Numbered from the stretch's first letter, positions 45,783 through 54,338 are shown. The stretch is DNA of 64,000 nt from an uncultured Aquimarina sp. (GCF_947500065.1 NZ_CANMQT010000003.1:310001-374000); one strand, 5' to 3'. Notes: a model not told the origin generated them from the letters alone. Made by a program: numbers and translations.

Positions 45783-46130
45783 ATGAAGAATATTTTAAAA
45801 TTAAAAAACATACTTGTACTGATAGTACTTATTACTTTTTTTTCGTGCGAGAATAATGTAGAGGAAGAATCTGGTGTAATCGCAGAAGAATCGTGCGATC
45901 CCACTATTTCTTTTACAGCTAGCATTAAATCAATTATTGATAACAACTGTATTCAATGTCATGGTGGTAATCGATTTCCTGATTTAAGAACCCATCAAGG
46001 AATAAGTAATAGCGCTGAAATTGTTAAAACACAAGTTGTTAATAGAACAATGCCTCAAGGAGGATCATTAACCAATGATCAGATAGAAATGATTCGTTGC
46101 TGGATAGAAAGTGGAGCATTAAACAATTAA
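45783..46130 (+). CDS. Small c-type cytochrome lipoprotein
   Basis: 115 residues. Lipobox LITFFSC gives Cys22. A single haem site CIQCH (Cys56, Cys59, His60) is followed by a plausible distal ligand in NRTMPQGG and by IEMIRCWIESGALNN, the usual C-terminal helix of planctomycete/Bacteroidota cytochrome domains. It is predicted to carry electrons at the outer face of a membrane. The OB-fold gene starts 11 bases after its stop, so it heads cassette copy 2. Confidence 0.85.
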   Translation: MKNILKLKNILVLIVLITFFSCENNVEEESGVIAEESCDPTISFTASIKSIIDNNCIQCHGGNRFPDLRTHQGISNSAEIVKTQVVNRTMPQGGSLTNDQIEMIRCWIESGALNN

Positions 46131-46141
46131 ACCTAAATCTT

Positions 46142-46570
46142 ATGACAAGAAAAACAAGAATAATAGTCATCATTTCGATGCTGATTATAGCCTTAATAGG
46201 AACGTTTATTTACACCGCTGTATATAACAAACCTCATATAGATGTGTCAGAAACTGCACCAAACATATCCATAGAATCTAGTGTTTTATTGGATGATTTT
46301 CTAAATGATGAAACACAGGCGAATTCAAAATATTTAGATCAAATAATTGAGATAAGCGGTGCCATATCCGAAATAACCACCAATAAAGATGGTAATGGGA
46401 TAATTACTTTGAGCAATGAAAACTCTATTGGCAGCGTAATATGTCATTTATCTCCAGAAGAAAACAAAAAAATAAATAGCTTAAAAAAAGAACAAAAAAT
46501 CACTATTAAAGGTATCTGCACTGGGTATCTAATGGATGTAATATTGGTAAAATGTGTACTTGTTTATTAA
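46142..46570 (+). CDS. Membrane-anchored OB-fold (tRNA_anti-like) protein, cassette copy 2
   Basis: The ATG at 46142 (MTRKTRIIVIIS) is chosen; a longer frame from 46097 would run into the cytochrome gene. 142 residues with one N-terminal helix and an OB-like domain (SKYLDQIIEISGAISEI, GSVICHL, EQKITIKGICTGYLMDVILVKCVLV). The last segment is nearly superposable on the copy at 42395. YceI follows after 18 bases. Confidence 0.75.
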   Translation: MTRKTRIIVIISMLIIALIGTFIYTAVYNKPHIDVSETAPNISIESSVLLDDFLNDETQANSKYLDQIIEISGAISEITTNKDGNGIITLSNENSIGSVICHLSPEENKKINSLKKEQKITIKGICTGYLMDVILVKCVLVY

Positions 46571-46588
46571 CATTTAAATTTTAAAACT

Positions 46589-47134
46589 ATGAAATCAATA
46601 AATATATTATTATGCTTTTTCCTTTTCTCTACTATTTCATTTGGACAAGGAAAATTCTTAACTAAACAAGGATATGCCTCCTTTTTTTCTAGCTCTCCTG
46701 CAGAAGATATTGAAGCTAACAACAATCAGGTGCTAAGTATCATAGATACATCAACAGGGACTATCGCTATTTCTATACTAATGAAATCCTTTATGTTCGA
46801 GAAATCATTGATGCAAGAACATTTTAATGAAAATTATGTAGAATCTGACAAATACCCTAAAGCCATTTTTAAAGGTCAAATTCTGGATTTCAAAAACATT
46901 GCTGGAAACGAACAAGTAGTATCTATAGTCGGAGATATCACGATTCATGGTGTTACTAAAAAATTAGAAACTCAGGGTAAAATTAATAAAACAGAAGGAA
47001 GTATAACGTTAGCAGGAGATTTTCCGGTGAAGGTTGCTGATTTTGGAATTAAGATACCATCCGTAGTTGTAAATAATATCGCCGAAACTATAAAAGTAAC
47101 ATTCGAATTAGATCACAAACCTTATAAAAAATAA
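46589..47134 (+). CDS. YceI-family exported lipid-binding protein, cassette copy 2
   Basis: 181 residues with a signal peptide (FFLFSTISFGQ). The motifs SFFSSSPAEDIEANNNQVLSI and EHFNENYVESDKYPKA match the copy at 41842 almost residue by residue. It is followed, one base later, by the DUF5777 barrel gene. A role in binding a lipid or quinone-like molecule in the periplasm is inferred from the family. Confidence 0.88.
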   Translation: MKSINILLCFFLFSTISFGQGKFLTKQGYASFFSSSPAEDIEANNNQVLSIIDTSTGTIAISILMKSFMFEKSLMQEHFNENYVESDKYPKAIFKGQILDFKNIAGNEQVVSIVGDITIHGVTKKLETQGKINKTEGSITLAGDFPVKVADFGIKIPSVVVNNIAETIKVTFELDHKPYKK

Positions 47135-47135
47135 T

Positions 47136-48050
47136 ATGAAGAAGCTTTTAATGGTTTTTACTCTATGGGCAATTAGTTCACATACATTTGCCCAAGATCT
47201 ATTCGATATTTTAGAGGAAGAGACTCCACAAACAAAAAATTATACTACTTCGACATTCAAAGGAACCAGAATATTAAATGGTCATTCTGTAGAGAATCGA
47301 AAAAAAGGAACCTTAGAGTTTGTAATATCTCACCGATTTGGGAGAGTTAATCTAGGTGCTGATGAGTTATATGGGTTAGATCAGTCTAATATCCGTTTTG
47401 CATTTGAGTATGGCTTATCAGATGACATTATGTTAGGGGTTGGTAGAAGTAGTTTTGATAAAACATATGATGGGTTTGTTAAGTACAAGTTCTTAAAACA
47501 AAGTTCTGGTAAAAATTCATTTCCATTTACAGCATCTCTTTTTGGAAGTGTTGCATACAGGACTTTAAAAGATTTTGATCCAGAAAATGAACCTAGTTTT
47601 AGTCAAAAGTTATCCTATGTTTCTCAAGTACTAATAGCTAGAAAATTCAGTTCAGGGTTTTCATTACAAATTACTCCAACTTATATCCATAGAAATTCTG
47701 TAAAAATAGATGAAGATCCTCATGATATTTTTGCCGTTGGTATTGGTAGTAGAATAAAGTTAACAAATAGGGTTTCTATAAACGGAGAATACTTTTATAC
47801 AGTAAATCCATTAGAATCCATTAACTCTTCTAATTCATTAGCTTTTGGAGTAGATATAGAAACCGGAGGACACATCTTCCAAATAATCCTCTCTAATTCT
47901 ATAACGATGATTGAGAAAAGCTTTATCACTGAATCCACTGATGATTTTTTTGAAGGAGATATACATCTAGGTTTTAATATTTCTAGAGCTTTCCAAGTTG
48001 GGAATAAGAAAAAGAAAAAACTGAAAGCAATGAAAGAAGCCGGTCTGTAA
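47136..48050 (+). CDS. DUF5777-family beta-barrel protein, cassette copy 2
   Basis: 304 residues with signal MKKLLMVFTLWAISSHTFAQ. TFKGTRILNGHSVENRKKGTLE mirrors copy 1. Predicted outer-membrane barrel of about 14 strands, with a Lys-rich C-terminal tail (KKKKLKAMKEAGL) absent from copy 1. It is co-transcribed with the YceI gene and probably with the thioesterase-like gene after it. Confidence 0.8.
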   Translation: MKKLLMVFTLWAISSHTFAQDLFDILEEETPQTKNYTTSTFKGTRILNGHSVENRKKGTLEFVISHRFGRVNLGADELYGLDQSNIRFAFEYGLSDDIMLGVGRSSFDKTYDGFVKYKFLKQSSGKNSFPFTASLFGSVAYRTLKDFDPENEPSFSQKLSYVSQVLIARKFSSGFSLQITPTYIHRNSVKIDEDPHDIFAVGIGSRIKLTNRVSINGEYFYTVNPLESINSSNSLAFGVDIETGGHIFQIILSNSITMIEKSFITESTDDFFEGDIHLGFNISRAFQVGNKKKKKLKAMKEAGL

Positions 48051-48071
48051 ATAATTATTAAATGATCTAAA

Positions 48072-48470
48072 ATGTATAGAAAAAATTATAAAGTTAAAGG
48101 AGAAGATGTGGATGATTTTATGGTCATGCAAGATGTTGCTTACCATAATTACACATCATCTTTACTAAATGCCTTCTTGCTGGAAAAAGGATATTCTAAA
48201 CGAAAAAGAGAAATGCTTAAGATTGACTTACAAGAATCCATAGAATCTTTAATATTTAGAAAACACTTAATGTTCACTCAAGTTTTTTTTGTGAATTTAG
48301 AACTTTTGGATGTTGATTATAAAGAATGGAAATTGACTTTTAGAAACCGCTTTTTTAATGCTAATAACGAATTATGCGTAACGGCAAATACAAAGCTATA
48401 TTGGTTTGATAATGCACAACAAGAAATTATTAAACCGCCTAAAAAGATTATAGATCGACTGCTTAATTGA
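48072..48470 (+). CDS. Hotdog-fold thioesterase-like protein
   Basis: 132 residues, cytoplasmic. The length, the beginning DFMVMQDVAYHNYTSSLLNAFLLEKGYS and the strand-rich second half (TQVFFVNLELLDVDYKEWKL, NELCVTANTKLYWFD) fit the 4HBT/YbgC-like acyl-CoA thioesterase fold. The usual catalytic Asp motif is atypical (MQDVAYHNYTSS). It follows the barrel gene by 22 bases. Fold assignment is moderate, substrate unknown. Confidence 0.5.
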   Translation: MYRKNYKVKGEDVDDFMVMQDVAYHNYTSSLLNAFLLEKGYSKRKREMLKIDLQESIESLIFRKHLMFTQVFFVNLELLDVDYKEWKLTFRNRFFNANNELCVTANTKLYWFDNAQQEIIKPPKKIIDRLLN

Positions 48471-48543
48471 ATTATCTATTATTCACAAAAGGGGATAAAA
48501 ATTGCTGTGAAGATTTTTTATAATTAAGTGGTTAGTTACTGGT

Positions 48544-48583
48544 AGAGGTTGAATTCTAAATCAAAATAAAGAATTCAGCCTCT
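48544..48583. terminator. Hairpin terminator, cassette 2 operon / small-peptide gene
   Basis: AGAGGTTGAATTC (48544-48556) pairs with GAATTCAGCCTCT (48571-48583) through 13 positions including one G-U, followed by TTTTA. It is also preceded by a TTAAGTGGTTAGTTA motif. Confidence 0.65.
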
Positions 48584-48606
48584 TTTACTATAATCTTTTT
48601 AAAGAA

Positions 48607-48738
48607 TTACAACATTTCAGCAGCTTCATCATCCTGAATTTCATCAAGAGAAAGGTTTCCTCCAAATATAACTTTCAGGTTTTTGATTTCTTGTCCGCCT
48701 AATTCTTTACCATTAAAATTCACCTGTTTTTCTTTCAT
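48607..48738 (-). CDS. 43-residue double-glycine-leader-like small peptide (possible RiPP/bacteriocin-type precursor)
   Basis: ATG at 48738 to TAA at 48607. The first 27 residues resemble a peptidase-processed leader: ELGGQEIKNLK (12-22) aligns with the ELSxEELxNIxGG-type leader motif, with Gly-Gly at 26-27. The remaining 16 residues are acidic and hydrophobic (NLSLDEIQDDEAAEML). A -7 box and a dyad lie upstream, and a terminator lies downstream, all supporting a real gene. No modifying enzyme or dedicated exporter is adjacent, so the class is not assignable. Confidence 0.55.
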   Translation of the reverse strand: MKEKQVNFNGKELGGQEIKNLKVIFGGNLSLDEIQDDEAAEML

Positions 48739-48777
48739 TTTTCAAAAATTTAATATTGTTTAAAAAAACTGTTACCT

Positions 48778-48825
48778 CAAAAGTATGGAACGATATAACA
48801 GCTTTTACCACCCTTTTCGGGTAGT
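48778..48825 (-). promoter_or_regulatory. Activator-type promoter of the small peptide gene
   Basis: On the minus strand, TACTTTTG (48778-48785) matches the -7 consensus, but no TTG sits at the -33 distance. Instead the dyad ACTACCC-GAAAA-GGGTGGT (48807-48825) occupies about -36 to -54, the usual position for an activator site. Confidence 0.45.
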
Positions 48826-48981
48826 TTTTATAGATGTTCAATGGTCTAAAGTTTAGAGGGAATTTATTTAACTCCTATTACAAGAATTAATTATAAGTCT
48901 ATTATTGGCATTTATTTAACTGTAAACAAGATTCATTTTTACTAATTTTAAAACCATCGATCTATTCATAAATCACACATC

Positions 48982-50088
48982 ATGAAAACACTCATTACTT
49001 TCATTATTTCATTGATCCTATCTTTTTTTGTAAGTAAAGCACAAGCTAATTCCTCCTTAAAAGCTAATTTTAAAACTGGAGATCCAGGTATAACTTCTAT
49101 TCACAAAATGACTTTTGGTCCAGAAGGAATTCTTTTTATTGGCGATAGTAATACCGCTCAGATTATAGCAATTGACCTAAGTGCGCACCCTAAAGTCGAT
49201 AACTCTAAAGTAAAACTAGATCAACTAGACAAACTAATATCTGATATGATGGGGACAACTATCGATCAGATTCAGATCACTGATATGGTAGTAAATCCGG
49301 AGAATAATAACATCTATCTTTCGATTAATCATAGTTCTGGTGTACCCATACTATTAAGGGTAGTAGATAATGTATTAAAACAAGTTCCTCTGGACAATGT
49401 TTCTCATAGTAAAACAGCTTTACAAAATGCCGTTTCCGAAGAAGCAAAAGACCGTCGCGGTAGAAAGTTACGTAAATGGGCAGTGGCGGATCTTAAATAT
49501 ACAGAAGGAAAAATTCTATTATCCGGTTTAAGTAATCAAGAATTTGCTTCTACTTTTAGATCAATTGATTTTCCATTTAGTGATAAACAGGCATCTAGTT
49601 CATTAGAAATTTATCACGCTGCACACGGGAAATATGAAACCCACGCTCCTATAAAAACATTTATCCCAACTAAAATCAATGGAGATTCACATATAGTTGC
49701 TGGTTATACGTGTACCCCATTAGTAGTTTTTCCAATGAATGAAATCAAGCCAGGTAAACATCATAAAGGAAGAACAGTTGCTGAATTAGGAAGTGGAAAC
49801 TCTCCAGTTGATATGATTGAAATCGAAAATGAAGGAAATCGTTATTTACTTATTGCAAATAGCAATAGACCACTAATGAAAATGGATTTTAAAGATCTTG
49901 CTGCCTATAAAGATTCACTTACCACTCCAGTGACAAAAAAAGGTGCCGCAGAAGGTGTTGACTATGTAAACCTACCCTATGTTAATGTACAACAACTGGA
50001 TAAATTAGGAGATGGTTTTATTATTATACAAAGAGAATCTAACGGAAATTTGGCGTTAAAAACCGGAAACAGTTGGTGGGTAAAGTAA
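48982..50088 (+). CDS. Exported beta-propeller-like protein of unknown function
   Basis: 368 residues with a signal peptide (LILSFFVSKAQA). Repeated blade-like segments (MTFGPEGILFIGDSNTAQIIAIDL, DMVVNPENNNIYLSINHSSG, DMIEIENEGNRYLLIANSNRPLMKMDF) suggest a seven-bladed propeller. No catalytic motif is recognised. One Cys is present (GYTCTPLVVFPM). The next gene starts 46 bases later on the same strand, so the two probably act together. Confidence 0.6.
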   Translation: MKTLITFIISLILSFFVSKAQANSSLKANFKTGDPGITSIHKMTFGPEGILFIGDSNTAQIIAIDLSAHPKVDNSKVKLDQLDKLISDMMGTTIDQIQITDMVVNPENNNIYLSINHSSGVPILLRVVDNVLKQVPLDNVSHSKTALQNAVSEEAKDRRGRKLRKWAVADLKYTEGKILLSGLSNQEFASTFRSIDFPFSDKQASSSLEIYHAAHGKYETHAPIKTFIPTKINGDSHIVAGYTCTPLVVFPMNEIKPGKHHKGRTVAELGSGNSPVDMIEIENEGNRYLLIANSNRPLMKMDFKDLAAYKDSLTTPVTKKGAAEGVDYVNLPYVNVQQLDKLGDGFIIIQRESNGNLALKTGNSWWVK

Positions 50089-50134
50089 TGAAACAAGATA
50101 TTCCAGTTTCATCATTATTAATTGATATTTTATA

Positions 50135-51196
50135 GTGAAGAATCTCATCTGTATTCTATGGACCCTTATAAGTATAGCTCCAGAAATGTTTGCTCAAACA
50201 TCACTGGAGTTTATTTTTAATGAAAATCAAATAACCATTTCAAATAGTGAAGTAATTACAGAAAATATTCTTGTATTTAAAGGAGAGATTCCTGAAGATC
50301 AGTTACCTGTCACCACTTCGATTCTAGGAAAAATCGTTAAAAAAGAAAAAGAAATTCATTTCATACCTATAGTACCATTTGGATGGAACCAAAAATATAC
50401 TGTATTATATAATCATACAATAACACATTTTTCATTGCCAGTTCCCGAAAATTATGAATTCCTATCAGTAAGCAAAATATATCCTACTTCTTCTAGATTA
50501 CCTTCTAACCTTTTAAAATGGTATATCAGGTTTTCAAAACCTATTAATACGGCTCATATATATGATCATATAAAATTCGTAAACGCATCTGGAGATACAT
50601 TATCAAGAGTGGTGCTTCGTTTAGAGAATGCTTTGATTTCTGATAATGCCACGCTCCTAACCCTATGGATAGAACCAGGAAGACAGAAACGCGATCTCAT
50701 TCCCAATAAACAACTAGGTCCTGTTTTTAATAATCAAGAAAATTATTCTTTGATAATTTCCAAAAATATTAAAGATAATAAAGGTGTATCCATGCAAAAA
50801 GATTTTATACACCCTTTTCTAATAACGGATACGGATAGAGTAAAACTAGCAATAAATACTTGGGAAATTAATTCTATTGAAGCTAATTCTAGAGGCAATC
50901 TCCTAATTAAATGTGATGAACCAATAGATTATGGAAGTAGTCTGAATAATATTACTATTCTCAATAGTAATGATCAAGAAGTCACAGGTACTTGGGATCT
51001 TTTGAATCAAGAAAAAGTAATAGCATTTAAACCAAAAGAGCCTTGGAAAAAGGATAGTTACGAGGTTCATTTTGATGCAGGTATTGAAGATTTAGCAGGA
51101 AACAATCTTTACCGATTATTTGATAATGAATTACATACTATATCGGACAAAGAAATTCCTATTGAGAGTTATAAGTTAGAATTTATAATAAAATAA
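50135..51196 (+). CDS. Exported Ig-like-domain protein of unknown function
   Basis: 353 residues, GTG start at 50135 giving a signal peptide (ICILWTLISIAPEMFAQ). The C-terminal 100 residues fit an SbsA-type Ig-like domain (WKKDSYEVHFDAGIEDLAGNNLYRLFDN); the segment at about 105-210 (LPSNLLKWYIRFSKPIN) may be another. No enzyme motif. A strong terminator closes the two-gene unit. Confidence 0.6.
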   Translation: MKNLICILWTLISIAPEMFAQTSLEFIFNENQITISNSEVITENILVFKGEIPEDQLPVTTSILGKIVKKEKEIHFIPIVPFGWNQKYTVLYNHTITHFSLPVPENYEFLSVSKIYPTSSRLPSNLLKWYIRFSKPINTAHIYDHIKFVNASGDTLSRVVLRLENALISDNATLLTLWIEPGRQKRDLIPNKQLGPVFNNQENYSLIISKNIKDNKGVSMQKDFIHPFLITDTDRVKLAINTWEINSIEANSRGNLLIKCDEPIDYGSSLNNITILNSNDQEVTGTWDLLNQEKVIAFKPKEPWKKDSYEVHFDAGIEDLAGNNLYRLFDNELHTISDKEIPIESYKLEFIIK

Positions 51197-51223
51197 AAAA
51201 AGGCAGTTTTCACTGCCTTTTTT
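51195..51223 (+). terminator. Rho-independent terminator
   Basis: AAAAAAGGCAGT-TTTC-ACTGCCTTTTTT: a perfect stem and T-run directly at the stop codon of the preceding gene. Confidence 0.9.
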
Positions 51224-51278
51224 ATCATATAAGTAGGTATTTCATCTCAATAGTAGTTTTGAGACTCATTTAGGGTTT

Positions 51279-51626
51279 TTAGTTTCCAGCTAAAAGCACG
51301 AATGAATTACTTGAAACTGGAGATACATTATAGCTATTCACATTTTTTAATGTTTTCATATATTTTTCTGCCTCAAGAAAAGCATTTTCCATAGGGCTAA
51401 TAGTCGGATTATTATCCAGAGTAATCGTTTTAGCAATCACTTCTCCATTAGTGTACTCAATTGTTATTTTCCATCTTTTAACTGAATGAAAATTTTTAGA
51501 GACTAAAGAATTTTCCTCTTTAACATTTTTCTCCGCTTTTTTATTTTTTTCTTTTTCATTCTCCGAGTTTGTTGTTGCATACCCTAAAGACACACAAAAT
51601 AATGCAGTAATAAGTAAGAGTTTCAT
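51279..51626 (-). CDS. Small exported Lys-rich protein of unknown function
   Basis: The ATG at 51626 (MKLLLITALFCVSLGYA) is preferred over 51683 because it starts a signal peptide; 115 residues. After cleavage comes a charged stretch (NEKEKNKKAEKNVKEEN), then a small domain including KRWKITIEYTNGEVIAKTITLD and MENAFLEAEKYMKTLK. It is divergent from the HTH gene at 51741, and its promoter lies inside the inverted repeat that probably binds the HTH protein. Confidence 0.65.
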   Translation of the reverse strand: MKLLLITALFCVSLGYATTNSENEKEKNKKAEKNVKEENSLVSKNFHSVKRWKITIEYTNGEVIAKTITLDNNPTISPMENAFLEAEKYMKTLKNVNSYNVSPVSSNSFVLLAGN

Positions 51627-51653
51627 AGGTGATGATTTTTGGTTACGTTTCGA

Positions 51654-51683
51654 CGAATATACATATATAATTTGATTATTCAA
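51654..51683 (-). promoter_or_regulatory. Promoter of the small exported protein gene
   Basis: On the minus strand TTG (51681-51683), exactly 19 bases, then TATATTCG (51654-51661), one mismatch from TAnnTTTG. The TTG is part of the TATTCAAATA arm. Confidence 0.5.
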
Positions 51684-51713
51684 ATATTTTTTTAATAAAA
51701 TTTTATTTGAATA
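51677..51713. promoter_or_regulatory. Putative operator: inverted repeat shared by divergent promoters
   Basis: TATTCAAATA (51677-51686) and TATTTGAATA (51704-51713) are perfect 10-bp inverted repeats; a third copy, TATTTGAAT, lies at 51731-51739 over the -7 region of the HTH gene. Confidence 0.5.
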
Positions 51714-51736
51714 TTAAAAAAACACATGTATATTTG
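51707..51736 (+). promoter_or_regulatory. Consensus promoter of the small HTH gene, predicted leaderless
   Basis: TTG (51707-51709), exactly 19 bases, TATATTTG (51729-51736): a full match to the Bacteroidota consensus. The ATG is only 4 bases downstream of the box, so transcription should start at or near the start codon. Confidence 0.6.
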
Positions 51737-51740
51737 AATT

Positions 51741-51947
51741 ATGGTAAATAAGAACTTGAAAAGGCTTCTCAAAAAAAGTAAGGGAACTAAAACGGTATAT
51801 GGGATTTCTAAAACTTTAGGAGTAAGCCCACAGGCTGGAGATTATGTTGTAAAACGTAAAAACCTAGCAAAAGACTTTGAAAGACTGCAAAGAATTGCTG
51901 ATTATATGGAGGTAGACATAAAAGATATTATAGATAAGTACAAATAA
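51741..51947 (+). CDS. Small helix-turn-helix DNA-binding protein
   Basis: 68 residues, very basic. NLKRLLKKSKGTKTVYGISKTLGVSPQAGDYVVKRKN gives a lambda-repressor-like HTH with the recognition helix after GVSPQ; ERLQRIADYMEVDIKDIIDKYK completes the fold. It has no partner domain. The promoter and repeat arrangement upstream argue for autoregulation and control of the divergent exported protein. Confidence 0.75.
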   Translation: MVNKNLKRLLKKSKGTKTVYGISKTLGVSPQAGDYVVKRKNLAKDFERLQRIADYMEVDIKDIIDKYK

Positions 51948-52109
51948 CTGATCACCAATATTTTACTTACAATTATTATTCTCAATACGTGTTTTTTGCT
52001 TGACTTACTTATTAATCGATAATACTCGTTTAGGTGATTGGAGAAATTATAATCAAACTTTTATACTTATCTTTCAATAAAAAAACCAATCTAAACAACA
52101 TACTTTTTA

Positions 52110-52529
52110 ATGAGATTTATCTTCATTGTTTTCTTGTCTTTCCTATATAATTCCTCTATCACTCCAGAAACCTATATCGGAAAATGGCAAATAGAAGGTG
52201 GATCTATTATAGAAATATATAAAGATGGAAATCGTTTTTACGGAAAAATAAATAAACGTGCTGAGCGTCCAATTTCCAACCTTAATGGTTTAGATAATAA
52301 TAATCCTGATCATAATCTTAGACAGCGTCCATTATTGGGTATGGATATACTTAATGACTTAAATTTTGAAGATGGAGAATTGTCCGGAGGAACAATTTAT
52401 AATGCGGATAGTGGAAAAACATATACAGTGAAAGTCTGGATCGATACGGATAATACAGATACTTGTTATATCAGGGCTTATAAGGGCTTTTTATTCAAAA
52501 CCTTTGAGGCAAAAAGAGTTAATCACTAA
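52110..52529 (+). CDS. DUF2147-family exported protein
   Basis: 139 residues with an N-terminal hydrophobic export signal. The family pattern is visible: IGKWQIEGGSIIEIYKDGNRFYGKI, RPLLGMDILNDL, GGTIYNADSGKTYTVKV, IRAYKGFLFKTFEAKRV. This is a small beta-barrel, lipocalin-like fold, of unknown substrate. It appears to be a single-gene unit. Confidence 0.85.
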   Translation: MRFIFIVFLSFLYNSSITPETYIGKWQIEGGSIIEIYKDGNRFYGKINKRAERPISNLNGLDNNNPDHNLRQRPLLGMDILNDLNFEDGELSGGTIYNADSGKTYTVKVWIDTDNTDTCYIRAYKGFLFKTFEAKRVNH

Positions 52530-52800
52530 CTAAAACATCCCTTACTTACCTCCTATTAATTCTCTTTTTAGATTATAAGATCTACTAGATTCTATGCGTA
52601 CTATTACCATAGTTTATCACTTTTTTTATCACATAAAATAATTGATAATATTAACAATTTTCATTCGAAAAAATTCTTAAAAATATAGTATATTTAAAGG
52701 TACGTCCTTTATTGTCAATGCATTACATCTTTTTTGTTTGGCAAACCACTAGAATTCCTATTCTAACAACCGTTTTAACCCTTTTAATTCTATTATTACT

Positions 52801-54324
52801 ATGAGTATCGTAAGACCAACCCCAAAAGGTAAGGTAAGAAGACCTAACTTCAAAGACCAATACAACAATTATATTGGTGGAAAATGGACCGCTCCTGTTA
52901 AAGGCCAATACTTTGACAACATTTCTCCTGTTGATGGAACCAGTTTTACAAAAATTGCTAGATCAACTGAAGAAGATATTGAACTCGCTATTGACTCAGC
53001 CTGGAAAGCCGCTCCAGAGTGGAATAATTCCTCTGCTACCTTTCGTAGTAATTGCTTATTAAAAATTGCTGATGTAATCGAGAAAAACCTTGACACTCTG
53101 GCTCGTGCCGAAACATGGGACAATGGAAAAGCACTACGTGAAACTTTGGCAGCCGATCTCCCACTAGCTATTGATCATTTTAGATATTTTGCAGGTGTAA
53201 TTCGCGCAGAAGAAGGATCGGCTAGTGAGTTAGACCATAACACTTTGTCGGTTAACATCTTAGAGCCATTAGGTGTTGTTGGTCAGATCATTCCTTGGAA
53301 CTTCCCTATATTAATGGCTACTTGGAAAATAGCTCCTGCTCTAGCAGCCGGAAATTGCGTAGTATTAAAACCAGCAGAACAAACTCCTGTAGGCATTATG
53401 ATCCTTATGGAATTGATTGAAGGAATACTCCCTGACGGTGTCCTTAATGTAGTAAATGGATTTGGTATTGAAGCAGGAAAACCATTAGCTTCTAGTACCA
53501 GAATAAAAAAAGTAGCCTTTACAGGTGAGACTACAACTGGTCAACTTATCATGCAATACGCTTCTAAAAATATAACTCCCGTTACACTGGAGCTAGGTGG
53601 TAAATCTCCAAATATCTTTTTTGAGAGTATTATGGAAGCAGATGATGAGTTTTTTGACAAATGTATTGAAGGCGCTGTGTTATTTGCTCTCAATCAAGGA
53701 GAAGTATGCACCTGTCCATCCAGAATATTAATTCAGGAAAGCATTTATGATGCATTCATAGAACGCGTTATAGAACGCACGGAAGCAATCGAACTGGGAC
53801 ATCCATTGGATCCAGAAACCATGATGGGAGCACAAGCGTCAAACGATCAGTACGAAAAGATCCTTAACTATATCAATATAGGTAAAGATGAAGGATGCGA
53901 AGTACTATCAGGAGGTAAAGCTGCTTATGTAGAAGGATTAGAAAATGGTTTTTACATTGAACCTACTTTATTGTTAGGAAATAATAAAATGCGTGTTTTT
54001 CAGGAAGAAATCTTTGGTCCTGTAGCTTGTGTAACTACTTTCAAAGATGAGGCTGAAGCTATAGAAATTGCTAATGACACTCTTTATGGTTTAGGTGCTG
54101 GTGTTTGGACTCGTGATATGCATCAAGCTTATCAGATATCCAGATCAGTACAAGCTGGTCGTGTATGGGTTAATTGCTATCACACATATCCCGCTCATGC
54201 GCCATTTGGAGGTTACAAAAAATCTGGTATCGGCAGAGAAAATCATAAAATGATGCTTAACCATTATCGTCAGACTAAAAACATGCTTATTTCTTATGAC
54301 AAGAAACCAATGGGGTTCTTCTAA
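52801..54324 (+). CDS. NAD(P)-dependent aldehyde dehydrogenase
   Basis: 507 residues. Catalytic Cys303 (QGEVCTCPS) and general base Glu264 ([10 protein letters not shown]) are present, as are PWNFP and FTGETTTGQ of the Rossmann domain and the EIFGPV segment. The C-terminus ends with [12 protein letters not shown], typical of the AldB/ExaC group (acetaldehyde and related aldehydes). The DUF779 gene begins 14 bases after the stop, the usual partner in this subgroup. Confidence 0.93.
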   Translation: MSIVRPTPKGKVRRPNFKDQYNNYIGGKWTAPVKGQYFDNISPVDGTSFTKIARSTEEDIELAIDSAWKAAPEWNNSSATFRSNCLLKIADVIEKNLDTLARAETWDNGKALRETLAADLPLAIDHFRYFAGVIRAEEGSASELDHNTLSVNILEPLGVVGQIIPWNFPILMATWKIAPALAAGNCVVLKPAEQTPVGIMILMELIEGILPDGVLNVVNGFGIEAGKPLASSTRIKKVAFTGETTTGQLIMQYASKNITPVTLELGGKSPNIFFESIMEADDEFFDKCIEGAVLFALNQGEVCTCPSRILIQESIYDAFIERVIERTEAIELGHPLDPETMMGAQASNDQYEKILNYINIGKDEGCEVLSGGKAAYVEGLENGFYIEPTLLLGNNKMRVFQEEIFGPVACVTTFKDEAEAIEIANDTLYGLGAGVWTRDMHQAYQISRSVQAGRVWVNCYHTYPAHAPFGGYKKSGIGRENHKMMLNHYRQTKNMLISYDKKPMGFF

Positions 54325-54338
54325 AATAAACTGTTAAT

